The notes beneath the pieces were generated by a model. That model made no database searches. It worked only from the letters and a program-made list of their open reading frames with translations, and was not told the DNA's origin. Positions 17,618-26,824 of a DNA stretch of 64,000 nt are shown one piece after another. Within the stretch, counting starts at the first letter, position 1. Each line of letters opens with the position of its first letter. The position numbers were made by a program, and so were the translations under genes. This DNA comes from Bacillus sp. REN16 (lineage in GTDB: Bacteria > Bacillota > Bacilli > Bacillales > Bacillaceae_L), in contig NZ_JAJFZK010000004.1 in NCBI RefSeq assembly GCF_020731355.1, positions 298,413 through 362,412 of the forward strand. Direction: 5' to 3'.

Positions 17618-18559
17618 ATGAAGGAAGGTTCTAAAGCTTTAAACGTAAGAGAACTGATTGCTCAAAATAAAAGCAATCAAAGCATGAACACTTTAATTGA
17701 AAAAGCCATTCCAAAAGGCTTGCTTTTGATTGCGATTATCTCCATTTTAACGACAATTGGTATTGTCTTTACTCTTCTTTTTGAAACATTCGAGTTTTTT
17801 AAACGTGTACCGTTTCTTGACTTTTTTACCGGTACCGTATTAAAACCCCTAGGCGAAAATGCCCAATTTGGGGTATTACCTCTATTAACAGGAACGATTA
17901 TATCATCGGCCATAGCCATGATAGTCGCAATACCTATCGGTTTGATGTCTGCCATTTATTTAAGTGAATATGCTTCAGATCGTGTTAGAAAGATTTTAAA
18001 ACCGATCCTTGAAATTCTTGCTGGTATTCCGACGATTGTGTATGGATTCTTTGCTTTAACGTTCGTGACACCTCTTTTACGATCTATTTTTCCTGGTCTT
18101 GAACCGACAAATATCCTTAGTCCAGGTATCGTAATGGGAATCATGATTATTCCAATGGTTGCATCTCTATCAGAAGATGCGATGAGCTCAGTGCCAAATG
18201 CGATGAGAGAAGGCGCGCTAGGCTTAGGCTCAACGAAACTTGAAGTAACCTGGAAGGTTGTCATACCTGCTGCGATGTCTGGAATCATTGCTTCATTTGT
18301 ACTAGGCATTTCTAGGGCAATCGGGGAAACAATGATTGTTACGATTGCAAGTGGAAGCTCAAAGAACTTTACAGTTGATATTACCCAATCAATGCAAACA
18401 ATGACCTCTTATATTGTAGAAGTAAATGGCGGCGATGCAGCTGCAGGGACAACAATTTATTACAGCCTATACGGGGTAGCAATGACATTATTCGTTTTTA
18501 CATTAATCATGAACATGCTTGCTCAATATATTTCTCGCAAGTTTAAGGAGGAATATTAA
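17618..18559 (+). CDS. pstC: Phosphate ABC transporter permease PstC
   Basis: A 313-residue permease with six membrane segments after a longer cytoplasmic N-terminus (residues 1-30). The EAA loop that contacts PstB is MREGALGLGSTKLEVTWKVV...; family features include SAIYLSEYAS and ISRAIGETMIVTIASG. ATG at 17618 after GAAGGGAGTTTATC. Two bases separate its stop from pstA, so translation is probably coupled. Confidence 0.95.
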   Translation: MKEGSKALNVRELIAQNKSNQSMNTLIEKAIPKGLLLIAIISILTTIGIVFTLLFETFEFFKRVPFLDFFTGTVLKPLGENAQFGVLPLLTGTIISSAIAMIVAIPIGLMSAIYLSEYASDRVRKILKPILEILAGIPTIVYGFFALTFVTPLLRSIFPGLEPTNILSPGIVMGIMIIPMVASLSEDAMSSVPNAMREGALGLGSTKLEVTWKVVIPAAMSGIIASFVLGISRAIGETMIVTIASGSSKNFTVDITQSMQTMTSYIVEVNGGDAAAGTTIYYSLYGVAMTLFVFTLIMNMLAQYISRKFKEEY

Positions 18560-18561
18560 GA

Positions 18562-19446
18562 ATGAAATATGTAGATGCAGCTCAGGTGCAAAAGACTTTG
18601 AAAACAAGGTTAATGACAAATAAAATTGCAAAAACAATCTTTTTCATCTCAATCATGTTTAGTCTAGTCGTTTTGTTAATTTTATTTTATCGGGTTATCT
18701 CCCAAAGTCTTGGTTGGATCGACCTTCAATTTTTAACAAGCAAACTATCTACCGTAGCTGAAAACGCGGGAATTATGGGCGCGCTCCTTGGGACGCTTTG
18801 GTTAATGATTGTAGTTGCACCAATCACACTTTTTCTTGGTGTCGGAACAGCGGTTTATCTTGAAGAATACGCGAAAAAAGGCCGCCTTCAACGTTTTATT
18901 CAAACGAATATTTCCAATCTTGCGGGCGTTCCATCAATCGTTTTTGGAATTCTAGGATTAACCGTTTTTGTTCGTGGCCTTCATTTAGGCAATATTGTTC
19001 TAGCGGGCGGACTGACAATGTCTTTATTAGTCCTTCCAATTGTGGTAGTAGCTAGTCAAGAAGCGATTCGTGCAGTTCCGGGGTTTCTTCGTGAAGCTTC
19101 CTATGGAATGGGTGCTACCAAATGGCAAACCATTAAAAATGTAGTATTACCTGCTTCATTACCTGGAATTTTAACAGGAGTTATTTTGGCACTTTCTAGA
19201 GCAATTGGAGAAACAGCTCCACTTGTAGTTCTTGGAATACCGGCACTATTAATTCCACTCCCAGATAGTATTTTTGACAAGTTTACAGTAATGCCAATGC
19301 AAATTTATTATTGGACACTCGATTCTGCTCTAGTTGCTGAATATGCCAATCTTGCTGCTGCAACAATTGTGGTTCTGCTAATTGTTCTATTTTTAATGAA
19401 TTCCATTGCAATCATGATCCGAAACAAGTTCCAAAGTAGATTTTAA
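18562..19446 (+). CDS. pstA: Phosphate ABC transporter permease PstA
   Basis: A 294-residue partner permease of PstC, with six membrane segments, AVYLEEYAKKGRLQRFIQTNI, the EAA loop LREASYGMGATKWQTIKNVV and LSRAIGETAPLVVLG. ATG after AAGGAGGAATATTAAGA, inside the end of pstC. The PstC-PstA heterodimer forms the membrane channel for phosphate. Confidence 0.95.
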   Translation: MKYVDAAQVQKTLKTRLMTNKIAKTIFFISIMFSLVVLLILFYRVISQSLGWIDLQFLTSKLSTVAENAGIMGALLGTLWLMIVVAPITLFLGVGTAVYLEEYAKKGRLQRFIQTNISNLAGVPSIVFGILGLTVFVRGLHLGNIVLAGGLTMSLLVLPIVVVASQEAIRAVPGFLREASYGMGATKWQTIKNVVLPASLPGILTGVILALSRAIGETAPLVVLGIPALLIPLPDSIFDKFTVMPMQIYYWTLDSALVAEYANLAAATIVVLLIVLFLMNSIAIMIRNKFQSRF

Positions 19447-19473
19447 ACTTATTTAAGGGGAGAAACACAAACA

Positions 19474-20280
19474 ATGACATTAAATGTTATGACTAATAAA
19501 AATATAAATATTGATCAAACAGATAAGAAAATTGTTTATGATACAAGGGATTTAAATCTTTGGTATGGGGAAGACAATGCGTTAAAAAATATTAACTTTC
19601 CAATCTACGAAAACGAAGTCACGGCGATTATTGGACCTTCGGGATGTGGAAAATCAACTTATATTAAAACATTAAACCGAATGGTTGAACTTGTACCCAT
19701 TGTACGAATTTCTGGAGAGATTTTATATCGAGGGAAAAATATTTTTGATAAATCCTATAAAGAAGAACAACTTCGAACTAAGGTTGGAATGGTTTTCCAA
19801 AAGCCAAATCCGTTCCCAAAATCGATTTACGACAACATTGCCTATGGACCTCGAATTCACGGGATCCGAAATAAAAAGATTTTAGATGAAATTGTGGAAA
19901 AAAGTCTGCGTGGAGCTGCGATTTGGGATGAGGTAAAAGACCGTCTTCATGAAAATGCATATGGTCTCTCAGGTGGTCAGCAACAAAGAATTTGTATTGC
20001 AAGGTGTTTAGCAATTGAACCTGATGTTATTCTAATGGATGAGCCAACTTCAGCACTTGACCCGATTTCAACATTGAAAATTGAAGAACTCATGCAAGAA
20101 CTTAAGCAAAATTTTAGCATTATTATCGTTACACATAACATGCAACAAGCAGCACGTATCTCTGATCGAACTGCATTTTTCCTGAGTGGAGAAATCATTG
20201 AATATGCAAAAACAGATAAAATGTTCTCAAACCCATCCGACAAGCGGACAGAAGACTACATCACAGGTCGTTTCGGGTAA
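19474..20280 (+). CDS. pstB: Phosphate ABC transporter ATP-binding protein PstB
   Basis: A 268-residue ATPase: Walker [10 protein letters not shown], signature LSGGQQQR, Walker [14 protein letters not shown] and the PstB-typical [20 protein letters not shown] and [18 protein letters not shown] after AAGGGGAGAAACACAAACA. B. subtilis has two pstB genes; only one is present here, followed directly by phoU. Confidence 0.96.
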   Translation: MTLNVMTNKNINIDQTDKKIVYDTRDLNLWYGEDNALKNINFPIYENEVTAIIGPSGCGKSTYIKTLNRMVELVPIVRISGEILYRGKNIFDKSYKEEQLRTKVGMVFQKPNPFPKSIYDNIAYGPRIHGIRNKKILDEIVEKSLRGAAIWDEVKDRLHENAYGLSGGQQQRICIARCLAIEPDVILMDEPTSALDPISTLKIEELMQELKQNFSIIIVTHNMQQAARISDRTAFFLSGEIIEYAKTDKMFSNPSDKRTEDYITGRFG

Positions 20281-20311
20281 GAAATAAAAAATAATTAAAG
20301 GGGAGTACGAT

Positions 20312-20971
20312 ATGTCCATACGCACGACACTAGATAAAGATTTAGATCGACTTAAAGAATTACTCATTGAAATGGTAAACTTATCAAAAATAGCGGTTGA
20401 AAAATCAGTCCAATCACTTGCAACTCAAAATCTCGAAATGGCTGAGCAAATCATTCAAGAAGACCAAAAGATTAACGACCTTGAAGAAGAAATCAACAAT
20501 TTAATCATCCAACTCATCGCCCAACAACAACCGGTCGCATCTGATCTTCGTGCGATTATCGCCGGATTAAAAATCTCAAACGATGTCGAACGAATCGGCG
20601 ATCTTGCTGTCAATATTGCAAAATCCGTTATCCATATCGGAGACGGACCGCTCATCAAGCCAATTGTGGATATTCCTAAAATGGCGGAAATGGCCTTGAA
20701 TATGTTAAATAACGTAATCAAAGCATATATCGAGAAAGATATTGAACTAGCAATCGAAACGGCTAAGGAAGATGATGAGGTCGATGCTTTATACGGTAAA
20801 ACCATAAAAGAGCTACTCGAATTAATGCCAAGCAAACCTGATGCATTCAATCAAATTTCGCAGCTTTCTTTTGTTTCCCGTAATATTGAACGGATAGCCG
20901 ACCATACGACAAATATGTCTGAGCATATCATTTATATGGTTAAAGGAAAAAATGTTGATTTAAATGCATAG
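20312..20971 (+). CDS. phoU: Phosphate signalling complex accessory protein PhoU
   Basis: A 219-residue all-helical protein with two repeats of the PhoU three-helix bundle, each with the metal-binding E/DxxxD type motif: NDVERIGDLAVNIAKS and RNIERIADHTTNMSEH. PhoU couples Pst transport to PhoR signalling and limits phosphate uptake in many bacteria. ATG after AAGGGGAGTACGAT, 31 bases after pstB. B. subtilis lacks phoU in its pst operon, so this is a difference from the model species. Confidence 0.94.
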   Translation: MSIRTTLDKDLDRLKELLIEMVNLSKIAVEKSVQSLATQNLEMAEQIIQEDQKINDLEEEINNLIIQLIAQQQPVASDLRAIIAGLKISNDVERIGDLAVNIAKSVIHIGDGPLIKPIVDIPKMAEMALNMLNNVIKAYIEKDIELAIETAKEDDEVDALYGKTIKELLELMPSKPDAFNQISQLSFVSRNIERIADHTTNMSEHIIYMVKGKNVDLNA

Positions 20972-20973
20972 AA

Positions 20974-21008
20974 AAGACTCAAGCCTGTTTGATGGCTTGA
21001 GTCTTCTT
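20974..21008. terminator. Terminator after phoU, facing the small minus-strand genes
   Basis: AAGACTCAAGCC / GGCTTGAGTCTT with an eight-base loop lies between converging transcripts. The T-tract on the plus side is short. Confidence 0.75.
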
Positions 21009-21093
21009 ATGCAGTCAAATAGTAAATAGCCCCATAAACAATGGTTGACAGGATGATTCCGATTGCAATTCCACGTAATAAATATTTATCCAT
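21007..21093 (-). CDS. 28-residue predicted single-pass membrane peptide
   Basis: The frame reads MDKYLLRGIAIGIILSTIVY then GAIYYLTA and stop. It is one hydrophobic helix with a positive N-terminus. Its ATG overlaps the stop of the upstream 118-residue gene as TAATG, so it would be translated by coupling. Both genes encode membrane-anchored proteins, which suggests they work together. No family is recognised; it is short, so the call depends on overlap and composition. Confidence 0.5.
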   Translation of the reverse strand: MDKYLLRGIAIGIILSTIVYGAIYYLTA

Positions 21094-21449
21094 TAGATGA
21101 GCCCCATTTTCTTTGCCTGCTCCAGAATGAGTCGAACTTCTTCAACCGGCAAATTTGTTCTCTTACCGATCTCCTCGTAGCTTAACCCTTTATCATATAA
21201 AGATAAAATTGAGGAATTCGATAAAGACATGGCACTTGTTTGCGGCGGTCCCTCATAATCGATATCATTTGTGAGTAATTCTTCCTCGAGGACTTTCACT
21301 TTTTTCTTAATAAGATACGTTTCCTGAATGACAGAAAGGGAAAGTTGATCAATTTCTTCTTGCACCTTTTTAATCCGGTCTTTTCCATAAAAGGAAATGA
21401 TAAGAAGAAGTATTGCAATACCTAATAGAATCATAAATGCGTATTCCAT
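21093..21449 (-). CDS. Membrane-anchored coiled-coil protein with a C-terminal helix-turn-helix-like end (possibly YqzD-like)
   Basis: A 118-residue protein: N-terminal membrane helix (YAFMILLGIAILLLIISFYG), a charged coiled-coil region (residues about 25-60, KKVQEEIDQLSLSVIQ), a Ser-rich linker, then SLYDKGLSYEEIGKRTNLPVEE, which resembles the helix-turn-helix of resolvase or sigma-70 region 4. The ATG at 21449 has GGAGTGAAGAT before it. B. subtilis has small genes yqzC/yqzD near here; identity is uncertain. The HTH-like end on a membrane anchor may bind protein or DNA. Confidence 0.7.
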   Translation of the reverse strand: MEYAFMILLGIAILLLIISFYGKDRIKKVQEEIDQLSLSVIQETYLIKKKVKVLEEELLTNDIDYEGPPQTSAMSLSNSSILSLYDKGLSYEEIGKRTNLPVEEVRLILEQAKKMGLI

Positions 21450-21642
21450 ATCTTCACTCCATTCCATTACTAATCTTATCCTAACTTACAAACGTGGACA
21501 ACATTTTGTATACGTTGAATATGTATTTTAATATAGTATTTAGAAATTCTAATTTCATAAAAATAGCACTGGAATTTTGATTAGTTAAGTGGTATGATGG
21601 TTAAGTCTGATTAAAGCTTTAAATGTTTGGAGGGAAATGACC

Positions 21643-21792
21643 ATGCGTGTTAAAATCACTTTAGCTTGTACTGAAACTGGTGATCGTAATTATATTACAA
21701 CTAAAAATAAGCGTAACAACCCTGACCGTCTTGAAGTTAAAAAATATAGCCCAAGACTAAAAAAGGTTACTCTACACCGTGAAACAAAGTAA
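21643..21792 (+). CDS. rpmG: Ribosomal protein bL33 (zinc-free paralogue)
   Basis: A 49-residue protein beginning [20 protein letters not shown], with [20 protein letters not shown], the bL33 family core. Only one Cys is present, so it lacks the two CxxC pairs of the zinc-binding form; such C-minus paralogues replace the zinc form during zinc limitation, and several copies are normal in Bacillus. ATG after TTGGAGGGAAATGACC. A terminator begins at the stop codon. Confidence 0.95.
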   Translation: MRVKITLACTETGDRNYITTKNKRNNPDRLEVKKYSPRLKKVTLHRETK

Positions 21793-21823
21793 CAGTAGGA
21801 AGCAATTTCCTGCTGTTTTTTTT
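21791..21823 (+). terminator. rpmG terminator
   Basis: AACAGTAGGAA / TTCCTGCTGTT with a short loop and eight T. Confidence 0.9.
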
Positions 21824-21863
21824 ATGTATATAATAGAAGTAAGGACAAGGGGAGGCGAATAGC

Positions 21864-22433
21864 TTGAAAACGAAACAGGACATGAGAAAAGATATGAAAG
21901 AAACTTTACGTTCGATAGAGAAAGCCACTTTACATAAATGGTCACGGGATATAACAGAACAAGTTCTTTCTTTGCCCGAATGGGTAAATGCAAAGACAAT
22001 TGGTATCACGATTTCTGGAGAATTAGAGGTTAATACGAAATATTTGATCGAGAAAGCGTGGGAAACAAACAAACGTGTGGCTGTCCCAAAGTGTCATCCA
22101 AAAACTAAATCGATGACATTCCGTGAAATAACCTCATTTTCACAACTTGAAGTGGTTTATTATGGATTAAAAGAACCAATTGAAGATGAAACACAAGAGG
22201 TTTTACATAATGAAATGGATGTATTATTTGTACCGGGCCTAAGCTTCGTTGCAAACGGATATCGCCTAGGACATGGTGGCGGGTATTATGATCGATATTT
22301 AATGGAATATCAAGGGAATACCGTTTCCTTAGCTTTTCAAGATCAGCTAGTTAATGAAATACCAGTTGAGCCTTTCGATATTCCTGTTCAGAAAATCGTG
22401 ACAAACACTAAGGTTATTGAAACCCATGATTAA
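21864..22433 (+). CDS. yqgN: 5-formyltetrahydrofolate cyclo-ligase (YqgN)
   Basis: A 189-residue ATP-dependent enzyme that converts 5-formyl-THF (folinic acid) to 5,10-methenyl-THF. The family motif VPGLSFVANGYRLGHGGGYYDRYL (given in parts: VPGLSFVANGYRLG, GHGGGYYDRYL) is present, as are the N-terminal basic MRKDMKETLR and AVPKCHPKTKSM. TTG start at 21864 after AGGGGAGGCGAATAGC. It overlaps the DUF92 gene by eight bases. The folate link fits the glycine cleavage operon further along the chromosome, although the two are not physically coupled. Confidence 0.93.
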   Translation: MKTKQDMRKDMKETLRSIEKATLHKWSRDITEQVLSLPEWVNAKTIGITISGELEVNTKYLIEKAWETNKRVAVPKCHPKTKSMTFREITSFSQLEVVYYGLKEPIEDETQEVLHNEMDVLFVPGLSFVANGYRLGHGGGYYDRYLMEYQGNTVSLAFQDQLVNEIPVEPFDIPVQKIVTNTKVIETHD

Positions 22434-23214
22434 TCTATCAATCCAAATACTTGCTTCAATTGTCGTGGCAGCAGCGGGATACAGACTTAAATCTTTAACA
22501 TTTAGCGGGGCTATCGGGACGATCATAATAGGAAGTGCTGTGTCGATTGGCTTTGGGTATCGTGGATTACTTTTATTAGGAGTCTTTTTTGCAAGCTCGA
22601 GCTTATGGAGTAAATTCAAAGCTAAAAATAAAGACAATCTCAAAAATAAAGTGGCAAAAGGAGAACAACGGGATATCATCCAAGTCTTCGCCAATGGCGG
22701 CGTCGCAGCGCTTGCCAGTCTCCTATTTGTATCGACGGATTCTTTCGTTTGGTTAACCTTTTTTATTGGCTCGATCGCAGCAGCAAACGCTGACACTTGG
22801 GCTTCAGAAATAGGGACTCTTAGTAAAAAACAGCCAATTCTCCTAACAAAAATGAAACGGGTTGATGCTGGGACATCAGGAGCTGTTTCCTCATTAGGCA
22901 CAATTGCTGGCTTCTTGGGTTCATTTCTGATTAGTGCCATTTCATTTTTAGTTTGGCCAGAACTTTCTATTCCTCTGTTGGCAGGAATTACTTTGATCGG
23001 TTTTTGCGGTAATTTAATTGATACCATTATCGGGGCAACTATCCAAGTCGTGTATAGATGCTCTGTCTGTGGAATGGAAACGGAAAAAAGGGTCCATTGT
23101 GGACAGGAAACAGCCTATCTAAAGGGTTTACGCTATTTCAATAATGATGTTGTGAATTTTATATCAATCCTGCTTGCTTCTGGACTTGGGACATATTTCC
23201 TTTCACTATTATAA
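22426..23214 (+). CDS. DUF92 family membrane protein
   Basis: A 262-residue protein with six or seven membrane segments. Diagnostic DUF92/TMEM19 features are the AAANADTWASEIGTLS motif, DAGTSGAVSSLGT, and a cytoplasmic YRCSVCGMETEKRVHCGQET loop with three Cys and a His that could bind metal. ATG 22426 overlaps the end of yqgN. Homologues include proteins annotated for phytyl-phosphate or isoprenoid phosphate kinases in phototrophs, but the role in Bacillaceae is unknown. Confidence 0.85.
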   Translation: MINLSIQILASIVVAAAGYRLKSLTFSGAIGTIIIGSAVSIGFGYRGLLLLGVFFASSSLWSKFKAKNKDNLKNKVAKGEQRDIIQVFANGGVAALASLLFVSTDSFVWLTFFIGSIAAANADTWASEIGTLSKKQPILLTKMKRVDAGTSGAVSSLGTIAGFLGSFLISAISFLVWPELSIPLLAGITLIGFCGNLIDTIIGATIQVVYRCSVCGMETEKRVHCGQETAYLKGLRYFNNDVVNFISILLASGLGTYFLSLL

Positions 23215-23262
23215 GGATAAAATGAAAGAGTTAATCAAAAAGTATAGCTAGGAGGGATAAAA

Positions 23263-23442
23263 ATGTTGAGCTTATTGACCCGAATAGCTTTACTTTTTGG
23301 AGGGATTTATGCTGTCTACAGATACCGATATCGTATTTTTAATCGCGTATTTGGTAACCCGGCAATCCGACGTATCTTTATCAGTTCGTCGATGAAAATC
23401 CCATTTATTCGAAATAAAATGATGCACCAAGCCTTCCGATAG
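23263..23442 (+). CDS. yqgO: Small basic protein YqgO-like
   Basis: A 59-residue protein: a hydrophobic N-terminal helix (LLTRIALLFGGIYAVYRY) and a strongly basic tail (RYRYRIFNRVFGNP, RRIFISSSMKIPFIRNK). ATG at 23263 follows TAGGAGGGATAAAA. Size and location between yqgN and gluP match YqgO, which is uncharacterised. Terminator directly after. Confidence 0.72.
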   Translation: MLSLLTRIALLFGGIYAVYRYRYRIFNRVFGNPAIRRIFISSSMKIPFIRNKMMHQAFR

Positions 23443-23445
23443 AGA

Positions 23446-23485
23446 GAAAAAACCCTGTTGAACTTTCATTCAACAGGTTTTTCAA
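23446..23485 (+). terminator. Terminator after yqgO
   Basis: AAAAACCCTGTTGAA / TTCAACAGGTTTTT. Confidence 0.9.
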
Positions 23486-23563
23486 TTTTTAAGACAGAAA
23501 TTTGGTAAAGGTTATAGAAAAACGTTTATAATAAAAGAAACTCGTTGGACAAGGGGGGATTTG

Positions 23564-25111
23564 GTGTTCAAGCAGGATTATCTTTATTGGAAAATGATTG
23601 AGAAGCTTCAGTTAGAGGGCGGCTATCGAATTCTTCAATTATCAAAATCAAATAATGAAATATGGTTGGAGACGACACAAAAAAATAAACCAAGAATTAT
23701 CCGTATCCTGCGCCATGATTTGGACTGGAGCAATTGGATGCAACGTGATATGGAAATCACAGCAGGAAGGTTAGAACAACTAAGAAAACGCCTATATGTT
23801 CGCAAACTGGATGCTTTGAATATTTATATTACGACATTCCCGCCTGTCGACGATTGGAAATTTCGATTACAAGATCCACTTGTTGCAGGTGCAAAAGGTC
23901 ATACAACTTTACATACGGTTTTAATTGATTCGGAACATTTGGATACTGGATTACAGGAGGTATCTAAGTTTGTTCAGACTGATTTTAAATTGGATGATTC
24001 CATCTATATTGATGTCGAAACAATTGAAAGCATAAAACGAGAGGTCATTACGGTTGCAAATAAACGGATCTCAAATGAAAAGCAAGTCTTCCAAAATGGT
24101 AAACCGTTTTTTACCTATATCCTTATTGCAATTCAAATAATTATGTTTGCGATTCTAGAATTGCATGGAGGAAGCACAAATACTGAAACCTTACTGAAAT
24201 ATGGGGCAAAGGAAAACTTTCGGATTTTAAATGGTGAATGGTGGCGTTTTTTCTCGCCGATGATTTTACATATTGGATTTATTCATCTTCTAATGAATAC
24301 CTTAGCGTTATATTATTTAGGGGCAGAGGTTGAAAGGCTCTACGGAAAACTAAGGTTTTTAATGATTTATGTATTTGCAGGATTCGTAGGGAGTCTAGCG
24401 AGTTTTGTATTTAATGCAAATATATCTGCCGGGGCTTCTGGTGCTATTTTTGGCTGTTTTGGTGCACTATTGTTTTTTGGTACAGCCTATCCTTCACTTT
24501 TTTTTCGAACAATGGGGCCAAATGTAATTGGAATTATTATCATTAACTTAGCCTTAGGTTTTATGATTCCGGGAATTGATAACTCAGGTCATATCGGCGG
24601 CTTGGTTGGCGGATTTTTAGCAGCTAGCATTGTGCATTTGCCGAAGCAAAAGGAATTTGCAAAACGATTAGGTGGATTAGCGGCAACAATTGTAACTGTT
24701 TGTGCTCTTCTTTATGTCGGATATGTTGTTCAGCCGCATTCTGATAATCCTCAATTTATCGTTCAAACGGCACAGGAATATATTGAAGCAAATGAAATTC
24801 AAAAAGCTTATGACGTGCTACTAACTGCCGAAAAACAAGGTACAGATTCACCCGAAGTGTTTTTTTACCTATCCTATACTGAGATTAAATTAGGAAAGCT
24901 TGAAGAGGCAAGAGATCATTTGGAAATTGTCACGAACAAAGCACCAAAGATATCTGAAGCACATTATAATCTTGCTTTAGTCTATGTCCAATTACAGGAT
25001 TATGAACATGCAAAAAAGGCTGTCGAACAAGCAATTAAAGTAGATCCGGAAAACGAAAATTACAAGGAATTAATGAACGAAATAAATGCCATGGAGAATG
25101 GCTCATTGTAA
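23564..25111 (+). CDS. gluP: Rhomboid intramembrane serine protease GluP (YqgP) with TPR tail
   Basis: A 515-residue membrane protease. Residues 1-180 are a cytoplasmic N-domain, including VDDWKF; residues about 180-385 are the seven-helix rhomboid core with GEWWRFFSPMILHIGFIHL, catalytic Ser in GASGAIFGCFGALL and catalytic His in NSGHIGGLVGG. Residues about 400-515 hold tetratricopeptide repeats (EANEIQKAYDVLLTAEKQG, then EARDHLEIVTNK and YEHAKKAVEQAIKVDPEN). B. subtilis YqgP cleaves the Mg transporter MgtE and acts as an adaptor for FtsH. GTG 23564 lies after AAGGGGGG; TTG one codon earlier is an alternative. Confidence 0.94.
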   Translation: MFKQDYLYWKMIEKLQLEGGYRILQLSKSNNEIWLETTQKNKPRIIRILRHDLDWSNWMQRDMEITAGRLEQLRKRLYVRKLDALNIYITTFPPVDDWKFRLQDPLVAGAKGHTTLHTVLIDSEHLDTGLQEVSKFVQTDFKLDDSIYIDVETIESIKREVITVANKRISNEKQVFQNGKPFFTYILIAIQIIMFAILELHGGSTNTETLLKYGAKENFRILNGEWWRFFSPMILHIGFIHLLMNTLALYYLGAEVERLYGKLRFLMIYVFAGFVGSLASFVFNANISAGASGAIFGCFGALLFFGTAYPSLFFRTMGPNVIGIIIINLALGFMIPGIDNSGHIGGLVGGFLAASIVHLPKQKEFAKRLGGLAATIVTVCALLYVGYVVQPHSDNPQFIVQTAQEYIEANEIQKAYDVLLTAEKQGTDSPEVFFYLSYTEIKLGKLEEARDHLEIVTNKAPKISEAHYNLALVYVQLQDYEHAKKAVEQAIKVDPENENYKELMNEINAMENGSL

Positions 25112-25140
25112 AAAGTGTCTCAAACGAGGCACTTTTCTTT
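25111..25140 (+). terminator. gluP terminator
   Basis: AAAAGTGTCTC / GAGGCACTTTT around AAAC. Confidence 0.85.
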
Positions 25141-25232
25141 ATTTTTCCGAATCGGTATGTTTTTCCAGTTTTACGTCAATGATGGATTAGTAGCCTTACA
25201 AGTTGCTTTTGTACGTGATTGGAGTGAGTCAG

Positions 25233-26702
25233 ATGGGAAATGAAAAAGAAAAGCCAAAGCATCCGGTCTCAACAAGTATAGAGGAAAATCGAAGCTTTTT
25301 AAAAGAAGCCCTTGGTGTAGATAAAAGCTTTGATGTCATCCAACTTGACATGGAATATGCCGGAAAAGAGATGTCCATGTTTTTAATTGACGGTCTAGTC
25401 AAAGATGACATGCTGCACCTTCTGCAAAAGTTTCTCGCAAAACAGGATGAAGACACGTTTAAAATAGATGGCTTAGAAAAACTGCTAAAGACGTATATTC
25501 CTTATGTCGAAGTTGAAAGTGTCGATGACCTTGATAAGGTGGTTGATATGGTGCTTGCAGGTCCAACAGCGCTTGTTGTTGATGGACTTGAAAAAGTGAT
25601 CTTAATTGATGCAAGAACATATCCTGTAAGAGGTCCTGCAGAGCCTGATACTGAAAGAGTTGTTAGAGGTTCAAGGGATGGTTATGTTGAAACAATCGTC
25701 TTTAATACAGCCTTAACGAGAAGACGAATTCGGGATAAATCATTGCGAATGGAATATATGCAGGTTGGGAGACGTTCAAAAACAGATATCATTGTAAGTT
25801 ATATTGAGGATATCGCCGATCCTGATCATGTAAAGGAAGTCAAAGATGCAATTTCAAAAATAGATACAGATGGTTTGCCGATGGCTGAGAAAACCATTGA
25901 GGAATATATTTCAGGGCGACATTATAATCCATACCCGGTTGTAAGATACACGGAAAGACCTGATACAGCGGCAGCTCATTTATTTGAAGGTCATATTATT
26001 ATTATGGTAGATGGTTCTCCAAGTGTCCTTATCACACCTACAACGTTTTGGCATCATATGCAGCATGCGGAGGAATATCGGAATAGTCCAGTTACAGGCC
26101 TGTACCTTCGCCTAGTTCGCTATATCGGTGTATGGTCTTCGCTCTTTTTATTACCGCTCTGGTATTTATTTGCTATTCATCCTGAATTGTTGCCAGAAGA
26201 ACTTAAGTTTATTGGGCCGAATGATAATGGCAGATTACCATTGATTTTACAGTTCTTTTTAATTGAAATAGGAATTGATCTATTACGAATGGCAGCCATT
26301 CACACGCCGACCTCCCTTGCAACGGCATTGGGACTTGTCGCTGCGATGTTAATTGGACAGGTAGCCGTCGAAGTTGGTTTATTTACAAATGAGGTTATTT
26401 TGTATTTAGCAATTGCCGCAATTGGAACCTTCTCAACACCGAGTTATGAGATGGGTCTTGCAAACCGTTTGGCTCGATTATTTTTACTATTAACAACAAG
26501 TATTTTTGGGGTAATTGGTTTTGTAGGTGGGATTACACTTTGGATTATTTATCTAGCTCGAATGAAATCCTTTAATGTGCCGTATTTATGGCCGTTTATC
26601 CCATTTTCCTATAAAGGATTTAAGGATGTCTTATTCCGTGCACCAATTCCGTTAAAACGAAATCGACCAAAAATCTTGCATCCGCAGGATCCAGATAAAT
26701 AA
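25233..26702 (+). CDS. GerA/SpoVAF-type spore germination protein
   Basis: A 489-residue membrane protein. Residues 1-280 are a soluble GerA-family domain (VDGLEKVILIDARTYPVRGPAEPD, given as VDGLEKVILIDARTY and RGPAEPDTERVVRGSRDG; FNTALTRRRIRD). Four or five membrane segments lie in residues about 290-450, including IEIGIDLLRMAAIHTP. Length and sequence look most like SpoVAF rather than GerAA. SpoVAF family members sit in the spore inner membrane and modulate germination. It is not next to spoVA genes here; it stands alone behind gluP. The ATG at 25233 follows GGAGTGAGTCAG. No convincing forespore promoter was found. Confidence 0.85.
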   Translation: MGNEKEKPKHPVSTSIEENRSFLKEALGVDKSFDVIQLDMEYAGKEMSMFLIDGLVKDDMLHLLQKFLAKQDEDTFKIDGLEKLLKTYIPYVEVESVDDLDKVVDMVLAGPTALVVDGLEKVILIDARTYPVRGPAEPDTERVVRGSRDGYVETIVFNTALTRRRIRDKSLRMEYMQVGRRSKTDIIVSYIEDIADPDHVKEVKDAISKIDTDGLPMAEKTIEEYISGRHYNPYPVVRYTERPDTAAAHLFEGHIIIMVDGSPSVLITPTTFWHHMQHAEEYRNSPVTGLYLRLVRYIGVWSSLFLLPLWYLFAIHPELLPEELKFIGPNDNGRLPLILQFFLIEIGIDLLRMAAIHTPTSLATALGLVAAMLIGQVAVEVGLFTNEVILYLAIAAIGTFSTPSYEMGLANRLARLFLLLTTSIFGVIGFVGGITLWIIYLARMKSFNVPYLWPFIPFSYKGFKDVLFRAPIPLKRNRPKILHPQDPDK

Positions 26703-26709
26703 AATTTTA

Positions 26710-26736
26710 GGGAGTGTTCAAACGAGCACTCCTTTT
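26710..26736 (+). terminator. Terminator after the SpoVAF-like gene
   Basis: GGAGTGTTC-AAAC-GAGCACTCC followed by TTTT. Confidence 0.82.
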
Positions 26737-26824
26737 ACAATTTCAAGGACTTTTATGATAAAGACTTGCGTGTTCCCCTTTTTTTGAATAAGCTAGATTT
26801 ATATTGCGGAATGCAGGTGAAAAT

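Noticed and set aside
25155..25183. Sigma-G promoter before the SpoVAF-like gene
   Set aside because: GTATG is present, but the sequence 17 bases on (CAATGAT) does not match CATNNTA.
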